45,200 nt of DNA from Candidatus Calescibacterium nevadense OTU 1. Its GTDB lineage: Bacteria; Calescibacteriota; Calescibacteriia; Calescibacteriales; Calescibacteriaceae. Below the pieces are notes generated by a model. The model worked only from the letters and a program-made list of their open reading frames with translations. It did not search any database and was not told the DNA's origin. The position numbers and the translations under genes are program-made. Below are positions 16,997 through 24,686 of this stretch, in pieces (positions within the stretch are counted from its first letter, which is position 1; the number at the start of each line of letters is the position of its first letter). The stretch covers positions 24,685-69,884 of the forward strand of contig AWOA01000013.1 of the NCBI GenBank assembly GCA_000494225.1. The letters run 5' to 3'.

Positions 16997-17848
16997 ATGA
17001 GAGAAATCAAAAAAGATAAAAATAAAGTAAAGATTAGAAATAAAGGAAGTCCAAGATATAGAAAAGTAAATATAACAAAGCGCAAATATAAATCACAACC
17101 GATCAATTTGCGAAACGATGATAAGATAATCTACTTTGTTGAAAATAAACTACCTAAATTGATAAAGGAGAAACCTCATATCAAATCTAAATTAACCGAG
17201 GTCTTTTCAGATGTATTCGCAGAAAAGAAGGATATTTTTGCGGTGCTAAATGAAATTCGGAAGCAAGGTGAAAGATTTGACAAGAAATTTGAAAAAATGC
17301 TTGAGGAATCTAACAAAAGATTTGCTGAAATGAGAGAAGAATCTGACAGAAAATTTGCTGAAATGAGAGAAGAATCTAACAGAAGATTTGAAGAGATTAA
17401 CAGAAGATTTGAACAAGTTTTTGAGGAGATAAAGCTAATGAGACAATATACGCAGAATGTGATCTCAGCTATTGGAGGTAGATGGGGGATACAGACAGAA
17501 AGAACTTTCAGGGAAGGTGTGAAAGAAATTCTTGAGAAATATTTTGGAGCACAAGTCAAAGAATTATACATATATGACAAAGATGGTATCTTAAAAGGGA
17601 GACCGGAAAAATATCAGGTTGACATACTTATTACTGACTCACAACATATCATCATTGAGATAAAATCACAAGCGACAGAATGGGATGTTTTAAAGCTACA
17701 CAAACTTGGAATTATATATGAGAAAGAGAGCGGAGTCAAACTCAGGCTCATTCTCCTGTCTCCATTTCCAAGGGACGAGGCATGGAAAGAAGCAGAGAGA
17801 ATTAAAGATGTTCAAATACTTACAAGTCCATCAAACATCAAAACATAG
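16997..17848 (+). CDS. DUF3782-like coiled-coil protein with PD-(D/E)XK nuclease-fold C-terminus
   Basis: A 283-residue protein. Residues 1-35 are very basic. Residues 40-85 are helical. Residues 90-148 form a coiled coil made of 11-residue repeats (MREESDRKFAE type). Residues 155-283 carry a restriction-endonuclease-like core: Q-V-D209-I followed by E221-I-K223, the D...ExK pattern of PD-(D/E)XK enzymes, after a Glu in the preceding helix. Proteins with this layout (DUF3782-type) are common in thermophiles and are of unknown function; a DNA-binding or nuclease role is inferred. It is a single gene, no ribosome site, preceded by an A/T-only run. It has no restriction or toxin partner nearby. 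Confidence 0.7.
   Translation: MREIKKDKNKVKIRNKGSPRYRKVNITKRKYKSQPINLRNDDKIIYFVENKLPKLIKEKPHIKSKLTEVFSDVFAEKKDIFAVLNEIRKQGERFDKKFEKMLEESNKRFAEMREESDRKFAEMREESNRRFEEINRRFEQVFEEIKLMRQYTQNVISAIGGRWGIQTERTFREGVKEILEKYFGAQVKELYIYDKDGILKGRPEKYQVDILITDSQHIIIEIKSQATEWDVLKLHKLGIIYEKESGVKLRLILLSPFPRDEAWKEAERIKDVQILTSPSNIKT
17297..17428 (+). repeat. 33-bp in-frame coding repeats (hendecad coiled coil)
   Basis: Two near-identical 33-bp units begin at 17330 and 17363 (MREESDRKFAE, MREESNRRFEE), flanked by partial units encoding LEESNKRFAE and INRRFEQV. The period of 11 codons fits a hendecad coiled coil and the DNA similarity points to recent unit duplication, so coiled-coil length may vary between strains. 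Confidence 0.85.
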
Positions 17849-17934
17849 TGTAAATTCCTTCTCCACCACACATAGATTTCTTCGGTAGAAGCAAAATAAG
17901 GGGGAAAGCGAAAGGGACATGCACAAGCTTTACC

Positions 17935-18954
17935 TCAATTTATTTTCAGGTCCTTAGAGTTCAGCGTACAATAAAATAGAACATTTTTCTTTTTGAGCTC
18001 CTCTTTTTTCGCAAGAATTACACTGAGTGTTTTTGCCGTGTATGTTTTCTCTACCTTCATATAATGTGAGAAAAATCTCATTGCTTCTATACCATCATCA
18101 GAAGGGTATCCATAACCTCTACCAAGAAAGCTGTGAATTATAGAAAAATTTGAAAAAGCTGATTTCCTTATTCTTGATAGGTTTTCATCATCAATATCGA
18201 GAAACCTCTTAATAGTAGCTATTATTTTACTTATAAGTTTTTTTGCTAAAAACGCATTGCATAGAATTTCCTGAACGACTGCACATCCCAAAATTTTAGT
18301 TTTCATCTCGCAGATGGATAAACCGACAGAAAGTCCAGCAAGCGTTCCCATAGTCCCAACAGGTAAAAATATGAAATCTGGTTCAGGAATTTTTTTAGAT
18401 ATAACATCTTCTTTTATCTCTATTGCAGATATTATAAATCCTAAGGATGATTTTTCTGATGTTGAACCTGCTGGCACAAAAAATCCTCCTTTTATCATAG
18501 ATAAAACTTTCGCCAAAATGAAAGCATGAAAAAAAGAAGGAGTAAATACAAACTGAAAAGATAACTTTTTTGCAAGCTCTGTATTTTTTCTAACATATAT
18601 ATCTCCCCATTTCCAAAGGTATGTTGGGAAAACAAAAGTTGCAAACTTTACATCTTGAAAAAAATTCTTCCCATATATCAGATTAGCGAGAATATGGTGA
18701 GAACCTGTCGGACCAAAAATGAAAATATCTTTTTTCTGTGAATCTACTATTTGCTTGAATATGAATTCGAGCTTTCTCGGTTTGTTTCCACCGTATAACC
18801 CCAAAATGTCATCTCTTTTCAAATAAAAATCAAATCCAAGTTTATAAGATAATTCCTTGTGGAAATCTATGTTAGACGGTAAATCTGCGAGTTTTACTTT
18901 CTCCTTTGATAATTTTTCTTTTATTGTCTCATATAGCTTGGGCTTCAAGAGCAT
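17935..18954 (-). CDS. PLP-dependent ACC deaminase/D-cysteine desulfhydrase-family enzyme
   Basis: A 339-residue fold-type II PLP enzyme (tryptophan-synthase-beta superfamily) of the 1-aminocyclopropane-1-carboxylate deaminase/D-cysteine desulfhydrase branch. The signature FYLKRDD (residues 43-49) is followed by GGNKPRKLEF, with Lys58 the predicted Schiff-base lysine. TGSHHILA follows, then the phosphate-binding loop PVGTMGTLAGL near residue 198. Family members release ammonia and an alpha-keto acid from D-cysteine or related amino acids; substrate here is undetermined. The ATG at 18954 overlaps the last 26 bp of atpG in another frame, so translation is probably coupled. The pairing of this enzyme with an ATP synthase subunit is unusual. 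Confidence 0.8.
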   Translation of the reverse strand: MLLKPKLYETIKEKLSKEKVKLADLPSNIDFHKELSYKLGFDFYLKRDDILGLYGGNKPRKLEFIFKQIVDSQKKDIFIFGPTGSHHILANLIYGKNFFQDVKFATFVFPTYLWKWGDIYVRKNTELAKKLSFQFVFTPSFFHAFILAKVLSMIKGGFFVPAGSTSEKSSLGFIISAIEIKEDVISKKIPEPDFIFLPVGTMGTLAGLSVGLSICEMKTKILGCAVVQEILCNAFLAKKLISKIIATIKRFLDIDDENLSRIRKSAFSNFSIIHSFLGRGYGYPSDDGIEAMRFFSHYMKVEKTYTAKTLSVILAKKEELKKKNVLFYCTLNSKDLKIN

Positions 18955-19828
18955 TCTTTCCGTTTACAATATCTATAAGTTCTTTTGTTATCGCTTCCTG
19001 TCTTGCCTTGTTCATTTGCAAAGTCAGAACCCTTATAAGTCTGTCCGAGTTTTGTGTAGCCATATCCATAGCTTTCATTCTCATAGCGTATTCTGATGTT
19101 ATAGAAGATTGGAAAGCAAAAAAGAGTTTTGCCTTCAAAAATGCTTCCACAAAGAAATCTAAAACCTTATCATCAGATGGTTCAAAAATTTTCTTTGGTC
19201 CCCACGTATCACTTACATAAACAGGGAATATTTTTTCAGAAGTTGGCACCTGTGTTCCAACGCTCTTGAATAATGTAAAGATACAATATACTTCCAACTT
19301 TGAGTTTTCCGTATTTTCGTTCTTCAATCTATTTATTTCAGAAATAAGCTGCTCATAAACTTGCTCCACTTTCTCGTAAGATAGATCTCTCCAAAAGTCT
19401 CTGAATTCCTTTACATTTTTGTATTTTTTAGAAAGAACTTTTGCAACTCGTGTTCCAAAAAGCCAAATTATATCATCTTGTTTTACATAAGATTGAGCGA
19501 GTCTTACAATATTGCTATTGAAAGCTCCACAAAGTCCCTTATCTGACCCCAAAACTATGAATATTCTTTTTGCTCCAGTATCTTTTGTATCAACAGAAGA
19601 TTTAATTTCACCAAAATTATTATCAGCTGAAAAGACATCCTTAGGCTCGTGTGAGACAGTGAAAATCTTTTCCAAATCTTCAATAAATTCTTTTGAATTC
19701 AAAAGAGGTGGTTGAGATTTTCTTAGTCTCACTGAGGCCACGGTTTTCATAGCCTTTGTGAGCTTCTTTATATTTCTTACTGCCCTTATTCTTTTCCTTA
19801 GAAATTTTATCCCACCTTTTATAGCCAT
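18929..19828 (-). CDS. atpG: F1Fo ATP synthase gamma subunit
   Basis: The 299-residue central-stalk subunit of F-type ATP synthase. The conserved N-terminal helix IKFLRKRIRAVRNIKKLTKAM and the C-terminal helix region MATQNSDRLIRVLTLQMN then NKARQEAITKELIDIV are intact, as is the SDKGLCGAFN motif. Slightly longer than the usual ~285 residues, with an insert around residues 60-85. No other atp gene is in the window: upstream lies a GC-rich small frame and a sugar-binding protein, downstream the overlapping PLP enzyme. The ATP synthase genes must therefore be split in this genome. No ribosome site is visible before the ATG at 19828. Confidence 0.93.
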   Translation of the reverse strand: MAIKGGIKFLRKRIRAVRNIKKLTKAMKTVASVRLRKSQPPLLNSKEFIEDLEKIFTVSHEPKDVFSADNNFGEIKSSVDTKDTGAKRIFIVLGSDKGLCGAFNSNIVRLAQSYVKQDDIIWLFGTRVAKVLSKKYKNVKEFRDFWRDLSYEKVEQVYEQLISEINRLKNENTENSKLEVYCIFTLFKSVGTQVPTSEKIFPVYVSDTWGPKKIFEPSDDKVLDFFVEAFLKAKLFFAFQSSITSEYAMRMKAMDMATQNSDRLIRVLTLQMNKARQEAITKELIDIVNGKNALEAQAI

Positions 19829-19887
19829 ATCCTGATAAATAATTTCAAAAAGAGTATTTTAGTATATTCCAAAAAATCTTTTATAAT

Positions 19888-20019
19888 TTAATCTGCCCTG
19901 TCGCAATCAGAGAGATAATGTTTCCTAGCTATGGACCAAATATCAGCGAAGCCGACAAAATGACCCCTTGAGGGATCCGAAAAGCATATAAAAACCTTGG
20001 CGAGTTCTGGTAGTATCAT
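19888..20019 (-). CDS. possible 43-residue GC-rich small protein or gene remnant
   Basis: An open frame of 43 codons (ATG at 20019, TAA at 19888-19890) in the spacer between the sugar-binding protein and atpG. It encodes a balanced composition with Trp, His, Cys and Gly (SDPSRGHFVGFADIW, then HYLSDCDRAD). Its codons end in G/C far more often (GTC, GGC, CTC, GCC) than in neighbouring genes, giving about half G+C, well above the surroundings. There is no ribosome site. The same strand can form the hairpin GATCCC-TCAA-GGGGTC. It may be a small protein, a horizontally acquired remnant or a structured RNA. Confidence 0.35.
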   Translation of the reverse strand: MILPELAKVFICFSDPSRGHFVGFADIWSIARKHYLSDCDRAD

Positions 20020-20077
20020 TTCGCAGTTTTATTTAAATGATTTATTTATTTTTATTTATTTTAATTTCTCTAATACT

Positions 20078-21116
20078 TTATTTCCCGTAAATAGCCTCTC
20101 TGGAGTGAATTCCTGGTTTTATTATTACTTCATCTATTGTGGAAATTGATACAAGATGAACCGGTATCAAGATAACTTTCACATCAACTTTTCCATTATT
20201 CATTTTTTCGTTGTATTGTGGAACTCTCCCTTGCGAAAGAGAATATACCACCCGAGCCGCAGTTCTTGCAAGAGGTTCTATGGGTTTTAGTACATCTATG
20301 TTTTGTTTTCCTTTTATTATCAATCTACAATTTTCAAGGTCGGCATCCGCTCCCGCAGTAAAAACATTTTTCACACCTTCCTCCTCCAGAGCTCTTATCG
20401 CTCCCCTTATAAGAGATGAGTTATTAGCCAACACAACATCTATATTCTTTGTTTTTTTGAGTAGCTCCTTCATAGTTTTGTATGATTCCTTTTCATCCCA
20501 GTTTTCGTGGTAGAAAATTCCTAACCTTTTCATTCCGGGATATTTATCTAAAACCAAGAGGTTTCCAGATGTTATTTGCTTTGCAACTGAATGGTTTTTT
20601 CCTCCCGCAAGTATAACATAGTTTCCTTTGTCCCCAACGTATTTTACCCCTTCCTGAGCTTGAATTATTCCTACCATTCTGCTATCGTGCGTGACGAAAA
20701 AATCAATATCTGCGTCATAAATTATTCTGTCGTATGCAATAATTTTTATTCCTTTTGAATATAGCTTCTGAATTTCTGAACTCAAAAGAGAAGAATCAAC
20801 GGGCTGTATAACGAGAAACTTTATTCCTTTACCTTCCAAATTCGTGAGAAGCTCCTTTTGTCTTTGTATAGAATTATCCGCGTGATCATAAAAGACTTTC
20901 ATTCCAAGCTTTTCAGCTTCATCCAAAAAAAAACATCTTATCTTTTTTATATCTTTCTTCTTTTTCTGTTGCAAGAATAAATCCAACTGTCACCTCATCC
21001 GAATGTGAAACAGAATCGAAAAAGTAAAAAATGAAGAAAAATAAAGTGATTGAAAAGTATAATAAATTAGCAAGATATGAAATAATACTTTCATTTTCTC
21101 TGCAATAAAATCTCAT
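20078..21116 (-). pseudogene. XylF-like periplasmic sugar-binding protein, frameshifted at a T9 run
   Basis: A type-1 periplasmic sugar-binding protein (xylose/ribose class) read in two frames. The first part (ATG near 21116) gives a signal-peptide-like hydrophobic stretch, then SDEVTVGFILATEKEERYKK, the typical N-terminal beta-strand and KEERWQKD-like motif of XylF. It stops at 20919-20921, just after a run of nine T (plus-strand A at 20925-20933). The second frame continues exactly where the family sequence should (FLDEAEKLGMKVFYDHADN), then VIQPVDSSLL, AYDRIIYDADIDFFVTHD, to a normal end at 20078. Eight T would restore one ~345-residue protein. It may be a real frameshift, a sequencing indel or a slippage-decoded gene. 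No ABC permease or ATPase genes are adjacent. Confidence 0.75.
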
Positions 21117-21261
21117 ATAATAAAAATTAGCGTAAAAAAAAAGAAAAGAGTAAATGATGACAACCAAAAAATTAATTCAAAACAGAAAAAAAACAAATGA
21201 AAACACTTGAAATTAAATTTAAACGAAGATTCAATAAAACCATTATTTTTAACTACCAAAA

Positions 21262-22644
21262 ATGAGAATAGGAAAAGAAGACTTACCTGTAATATTTTCA
21301 ATAGCGTTAGGTGGGATAATATCAACTTTAGATTTAGCTGATTTACATAAACTACCTGCCGTAATATTTGTGCTAATTTCCGGATGGTTTATAAGAAAGC
21401 AAATTAAAGAGAATGAAATGAAGAAGATAGAAGCAATAGTCCAAGAATTAAAAGAAACCCCCGGATTTGTGGATATAAGAACGTTAAAGGAAAAAGTTCC
21501 GATGGAAATCATACCGATAGTAGATGTTCTCTCAACACTAGTACAGAAACTTCAAGAATACGAAATAGAAAAATTAGAACTTGAAAACATAACCAAGTAT
21601 GCAAACCCGGAAGAATTTCAAAAGATAAAAGATAAATTAACAAAAGCAGAAGAACAGCTCAGAAAAATGAAGGAGAAAGTAATCCATCTTGAATTAATAT
21701 ATGATGTTATGTCTAAAATAGATTCATCTTTAGATTTAAGCAAATTCCTTAATTCACTAGTAAAACTGCTCGGAGAGAGATTAAAAATAGAAAGGTTTGC
21801 TATAATTTTAAAAGATGAAAAGACCGATGAACTTGTAGTTGAAGCAACTTATGGACTACCACCAAGCATAAAGGGGATAAGATTCGCACCAACAGAAGGA
21901 GTAACTGGCCTTGCGTTCTCAACGGGAGAAAAAATTTATATACCAGACACAAGAAGAGATAGAAGATACTTACACTGGAAAGGAGAGTTCCTTGAAGAAG
22001 GCTCTTTTTTATCTATACCTCTAAAATTCGGGAATGAAGTATTAGGTGTCTTAAACTTAAACAAATCTCAAATAGCAGGTTTTAATGATGAAGAAATAGA
22101 ATTAATGGAAAAGATCGCAAGTCAAATAGCCATAGCTATCAAAAACTCAAAACTGATATATCAAGTAAAATGGATATATTCAAGGGATGTGCTAACTGGA
22201 CTTTTTAACAGAAACGCTATGATGGATAAGGTAAGCGAAGCAATAGCAAACTCCGAAACGTTTTCATTTATACTCTTGGATATAGATGATTTCAGAAACA
22301 TAAATTTAGAATACGGATACAACTTTGGAGATAGGGTTCTAATTGAAATCTCAAATATTCTCAAAAACAATTTCAGAAAGATAGATGTGATATCAAGGTT
22401 TGGAGGAGATGAATTTGCAGTAATGCTACGTGGGTCATCAAAAGAACACGCATTAAGAGAAATTGAAAAAATAAAAAATGAAATATCAAATATTGATTTG
22501 GAAGTTAGAATGAAAATTTCTTTTTCCGCAGGAATATCAGAATTTCCAAGCGAATGCCGTACTCCAAAAAAAGTTTTTGAATTAGCAGACACCAGACTTC
22601 TTATGGCAAAGAAAAACGGAAAAGGTCAAATAATAGCACAATAG
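21262..22644 (+). CDS. membrane-anchored GAF-GGDEF diguanylate cyclase
   Basis: A 460-residue signalling protein. Two N-terminal hydrophobic segments (residues ~7-22 and ~30-46) anchor it. A charged coiled-coil helix (~50-150) leads to a GAF sensor domain (~150-295) and a C-terminal GGDEF domain (~300-460). The catalytic motif RFGGDEF is intact, and the inhibitory c-di-GMP site RKID lies five residues before it, the canonical I-site position. It should make c-di-GMP from GTP with product inhibition. No PilZ or EAL partner is in the window. The start at 21262 lacks a ribosome site and may be leaderless. The pcm and nlpD-like genes follow 52 bp downstream. Confidence 0.88.
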   Translation: MRIGKEDLPVIFSIALGGIISTLDLADLHKLPAVIFVLISGWFIRKQIKENEMKKIEAIVQELKETPGFVDIRTLKEKVPMEIIPIVDVLSTLVQKLQEYEIEKLELENITKYANPEEFQKIKDKLTKAEEQLRKMKEKVIHLELIYDVMSKIDSSLDLSKFLNSLVKLLGERLKIERFAIILKDEKTDELVVEATYGLPPSIKGIRFAPTEGVTGLAFSTGEKIYIPDTRRDRRYLHWKGEFLEEGSFLSIPLKFGNEVLGVLNLNKSQIAGFNDEEIELMEKIASQIAIAIKNSKLIYQVKWIYSRDVLTGLFNRNAMMDKVSEAIANSETFSFILLDIDDFRNINLEYGYNFGDRVLIEISNILKNNFRKIDVISRFGGDEFAVMLRGSSKEHALREIEKIKNEISNIDLEVRMKISFSAGISEFPSECRTPKKVFELADTRLLMAKKNGKGQIIAQ

Positions 22645-22696
22645 CTAAAAATAACTAAATATAAAAAGCAAAAAAATAAGTAACAGGCAAATAAAT

Positions 22697-23413
22697 ATGG
22701 ATATAACAGAACTAAAAAAACTTATACAAAAAACCAAGCTAAATATTCCCTCACAGGTTTTAAAATACTACGAAGAGATGAAAGAAGAAAGAGAAGCTAT
22801 GGTAGAAAATATAGAGAAAAAGGGAGTAAAAGATAAAAGAGTTCTACTCACGATGAGAATAATTCCAAGACATATTTTCGTTCCAGAAGAACTAAAATAT
22901 TTAGCATACGAAGATAACCCACTCCCCATAGGAAAAGAGCAAACAATATCTCAACCCTTCATCATAGCTTTCATGACAGAAAATCTTGAAATAAGAGAAA
23001 ATCATAATGTCTTGGAGATAGGAACAGGTTCTGGATACCACACCGCAATTTTAGCTTCACTTGCAAACAAAGTAGTCACGCTCGAGATATCAGAAGAACT
23101 TTCTTTACAAGCAAAGAAAAGATTAAAAAATTTAGGATTTGAGAACATAGAGTTTGTAGTGGGAGACGGTTCAGAAGGATTTCCGGAACTTTCGCCGTAT
23201 GATAGGATCTGTGTATCAGCAGCTTCCCCAGACATACCAATTCCACTTTTAGAACAACTTAAAATAGAAGGAATAATGGTGATACCAGTAGGTAATGAAA
23301 ATGAGCAAATTCTTAGTAAAATTATAAAGGTAGGGAATGGAAAAGGTTTTATAAAAAAGGAGCTATGCGGATGCAGATTTGTAAAACTAAAAGGGAAATT
23401 TGGGTTTTCATAA
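22697..23413 (+). CDS. pcm: protein-L-isoaspartate O-methyltransferase
   Basis: A 238-residue cytoplasmic repair enzyme that methylates isoaspartyl residues in aged proteins using S-adenosylmethionine. Conserved pieces are MRIIPRHIFVPEE, IGKEQTISQPFIIAFMTE, the SAM-binding VLEIGTGSGYHTAILA (residues ~104-119), GDGSEGFPELSPYDRI and IMVIPVG. The N-terminal ~50 residues are a charged helical extension relative to the short E. coli enzyme. The final ~43 bp overlap the NlpD-like gene, preserving the pcm-nlpD order known in proteobacteria. No ribosome site is visible at the ATG. Confidence 0.93.
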   Translation: MDITELKKLIQKTKLNIPSQVLKYYEEMKEEREAMVENIEKKGVKDKRVLLTMRIIPRHIFVPEELKYLAYEDNPLPIGKEQTISQPFIIAFMTENLEIRENHNVLEIGTGSGYHTAILASLANKVVTLEISEELSLQAKKRLKNLGFENIEFVVGDGSEGFPELSPYDRICVSAASPDIPIPLLEQLKIEGIMVIPVGNENEQILSKIIKVGNGKGFIKKELCGCRFVKLKGKFGFS

Positions 23414-24351
23414 TCATAATATTCACTATACTAAACATACTGATATTACAAAACTGTGGCTATGGTATATATCACAGAGTTGAAAAAGGAGAAACATTAG
23501 ATAAAATAGCGAGGAAATACAATGTTCCAGAAAAAGAGATAATAGAAGCAAACAGAAAAGGTCCTTTCACTTTTAATCCTCAAAAAATAAAAGAGGGAGA
23601 TGTAATATACATACCTCTTGATAAAGCAGAAAAAAATAATATACAACAAGAAAATGACAATAAAAAAACCGGTGAAAATATATATGGTATCAGCCGAGGA
23701 CACAAAATAACAGCAGAAGAAAATAATCAATCACCTACACTTACAGAAAAAGCAGGAGATGAAAAAATTGGAAAGGCTAACGCTGAAGGTCCAAAAAAGA
23801 ATGAAAACAATAAAAGCAAGTTGCAAGAAGTATTAGGAACAAAACCAAATTTTCTCAAAGAAAATAGGAAAAATATTCAACCAAAGCAGAAAGAATTAGA
23901 ACCGACACAAGTATCAATAGCAAAAGCCGATTTGATGAACGAAAAAAGAATAGGACCAAAAAATAGTAATATAGGACTGAAATTCATAAGTCCAGTTCAA
24001 GGGAAAATAATATCTGAATTTGGTCTAAGAAACGGCAAGATGCACAAGGGAATAGATATTCAAGCTCCCGAGGGAGAAAATATAAAATCAGCAGAAGATG
24101 GGGTTGTTATATTTTCAGGTTTTCTCAAAGGATATGGAAATGTCGTAATAATAAAACACGAAGGAGATTTTTTCACGGTTTATGCTCATAACAGGGTAAA
24201 TTTAGTGAAAGAAGGAGAATTTGTAAAAAAAGGACAAGTTATAGGCAAAGTCGGGATGACCGGAAACGCCAGGACCCCACATTTACATTTTGAAATAAGA
24301 AAGAAAACCAAACCACTCAATCCAACCGACTTTATCTCTATTCCTGATTGA
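23371..24351 (+). CDS. LysM-M23 peptidase lipoprotein (NlpD/EnvC-like)
   Basis: A 326-residue exported lipoprotein. The signal peptide ends in LILQNC (lipobox). A LysM peptidoglycan-binding domain follows (YHRVEKGETLDKIARKYNVP, residues ~33-78), then a ~130-residue Lys/Glu/Asn-rich linker and a C-terminal M23 domain (~205-322). The zinc/catalytic residues HKGID, YAHN and HLHFEIR are all present, so it may be an active endopeptidase rather than a degenerate activator such as E. coli NlpD. The ATG at 23371 is chosen because AAGGAG lies 8 bases upstream; the ATG at 23365 is only 2 bases from it. It overlaps the end of pcm. Confidence 0.88.
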   Translation: MQICKTKREIWVFIIIIFTILNILILQNCGYGIYHRVEKGETLDKIARKYNVPEKEIIEANRKGPFTFNPQKIKEGDVIYIPLDKAEKNNIQQENDNKKTGENIYGISRGHKITAEENNQSPTLTEKAGDEKIGKANAEGPKKNENNKSKLQEVLGTKPNFLKENRKNIQPKQKELEPTQVSIAKADLMNEKRIGPKNSNIGLKFISPVQGKIISEFGLRNGKMHKGIDIQAPEGENIKSAEDGVVIFSGFLKGYGNVVIIKHEGDFFTVYAHNRVNLVKEGEFVKKGQVIGKVGMTGNARTPHLHFEIRKKTKPLNPTDFISIPD

Positions 24352-24686
24352 TACAGAAAATGATGGACACAGAAAAAAAGTGTATAGTAAAAGGTTGTCG
24401 GTAAAAGGTTGAGCACAGTATTTATTATGCAGGACAAAAGCATGGAATTTAACTGGACTTTGCAGATATATAAAAAGATTTGCTTATAAAATAAAAAAGT
24501 TGATAGATTAACTATAAGTGAAAAGGTAAAGGTTTAAGGGAACAGTTATGCAAGTGTATATGCAAGTGTAAAAATTCGTTTCATAATAGCAGAGCATTTA
24601 TAATAATAAAAGCAAATTTATTTTATAAAAAGAGATTTCAACTTCAAGAGTAATTAAAATATAAAGAAAGGAGGTAAAAGAAATAT
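24352..24686 (+). promoter_or_regulatory. 335-bp spacer upstream of lon
   Basis: No gene is seen. The region holds an imperfect repeat (GTAAAAGGTTG at 24387-24397 and 24401-24411) and a perfect 12-bp tandem duplication at 24547-24570. The 80 bases before lon are A/T-rich and end in AAAGGAGG at the lon start. A lon promoter is expected here, but no clear sigma-32-like or CIRCE element was recognised. Confidence 0.5.
24547..24570. repeat. perfect 12-bp tandem duplication upstream of lon
   Basis: TATGCAAGTGTA occurs twice without a gap (24547-24558, 24559-24570), about 117 bp before the lon start codon. It could be a direct-repeat operator or a slippage product. Confidence 0.85.

Noticed and set aside
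17306-17420. CRISPR-like array
   Set aside because: The repeats are contiguous in-frame 33-bp coding units without spacers.
16997-17848. A restriction-modification or toxin-antitoxin unit
   Set aside because: A nuclease-like core is present, but there is no methyltransferase, specificity or antitoxin gene beside it.
20987-21261. Separate small membrane protein upstream of the sugar-binding gene
   Set aside because: Its C-terminal part is the missing N-terminus of the XylF-like protein in the other frame, so it is one split gene.
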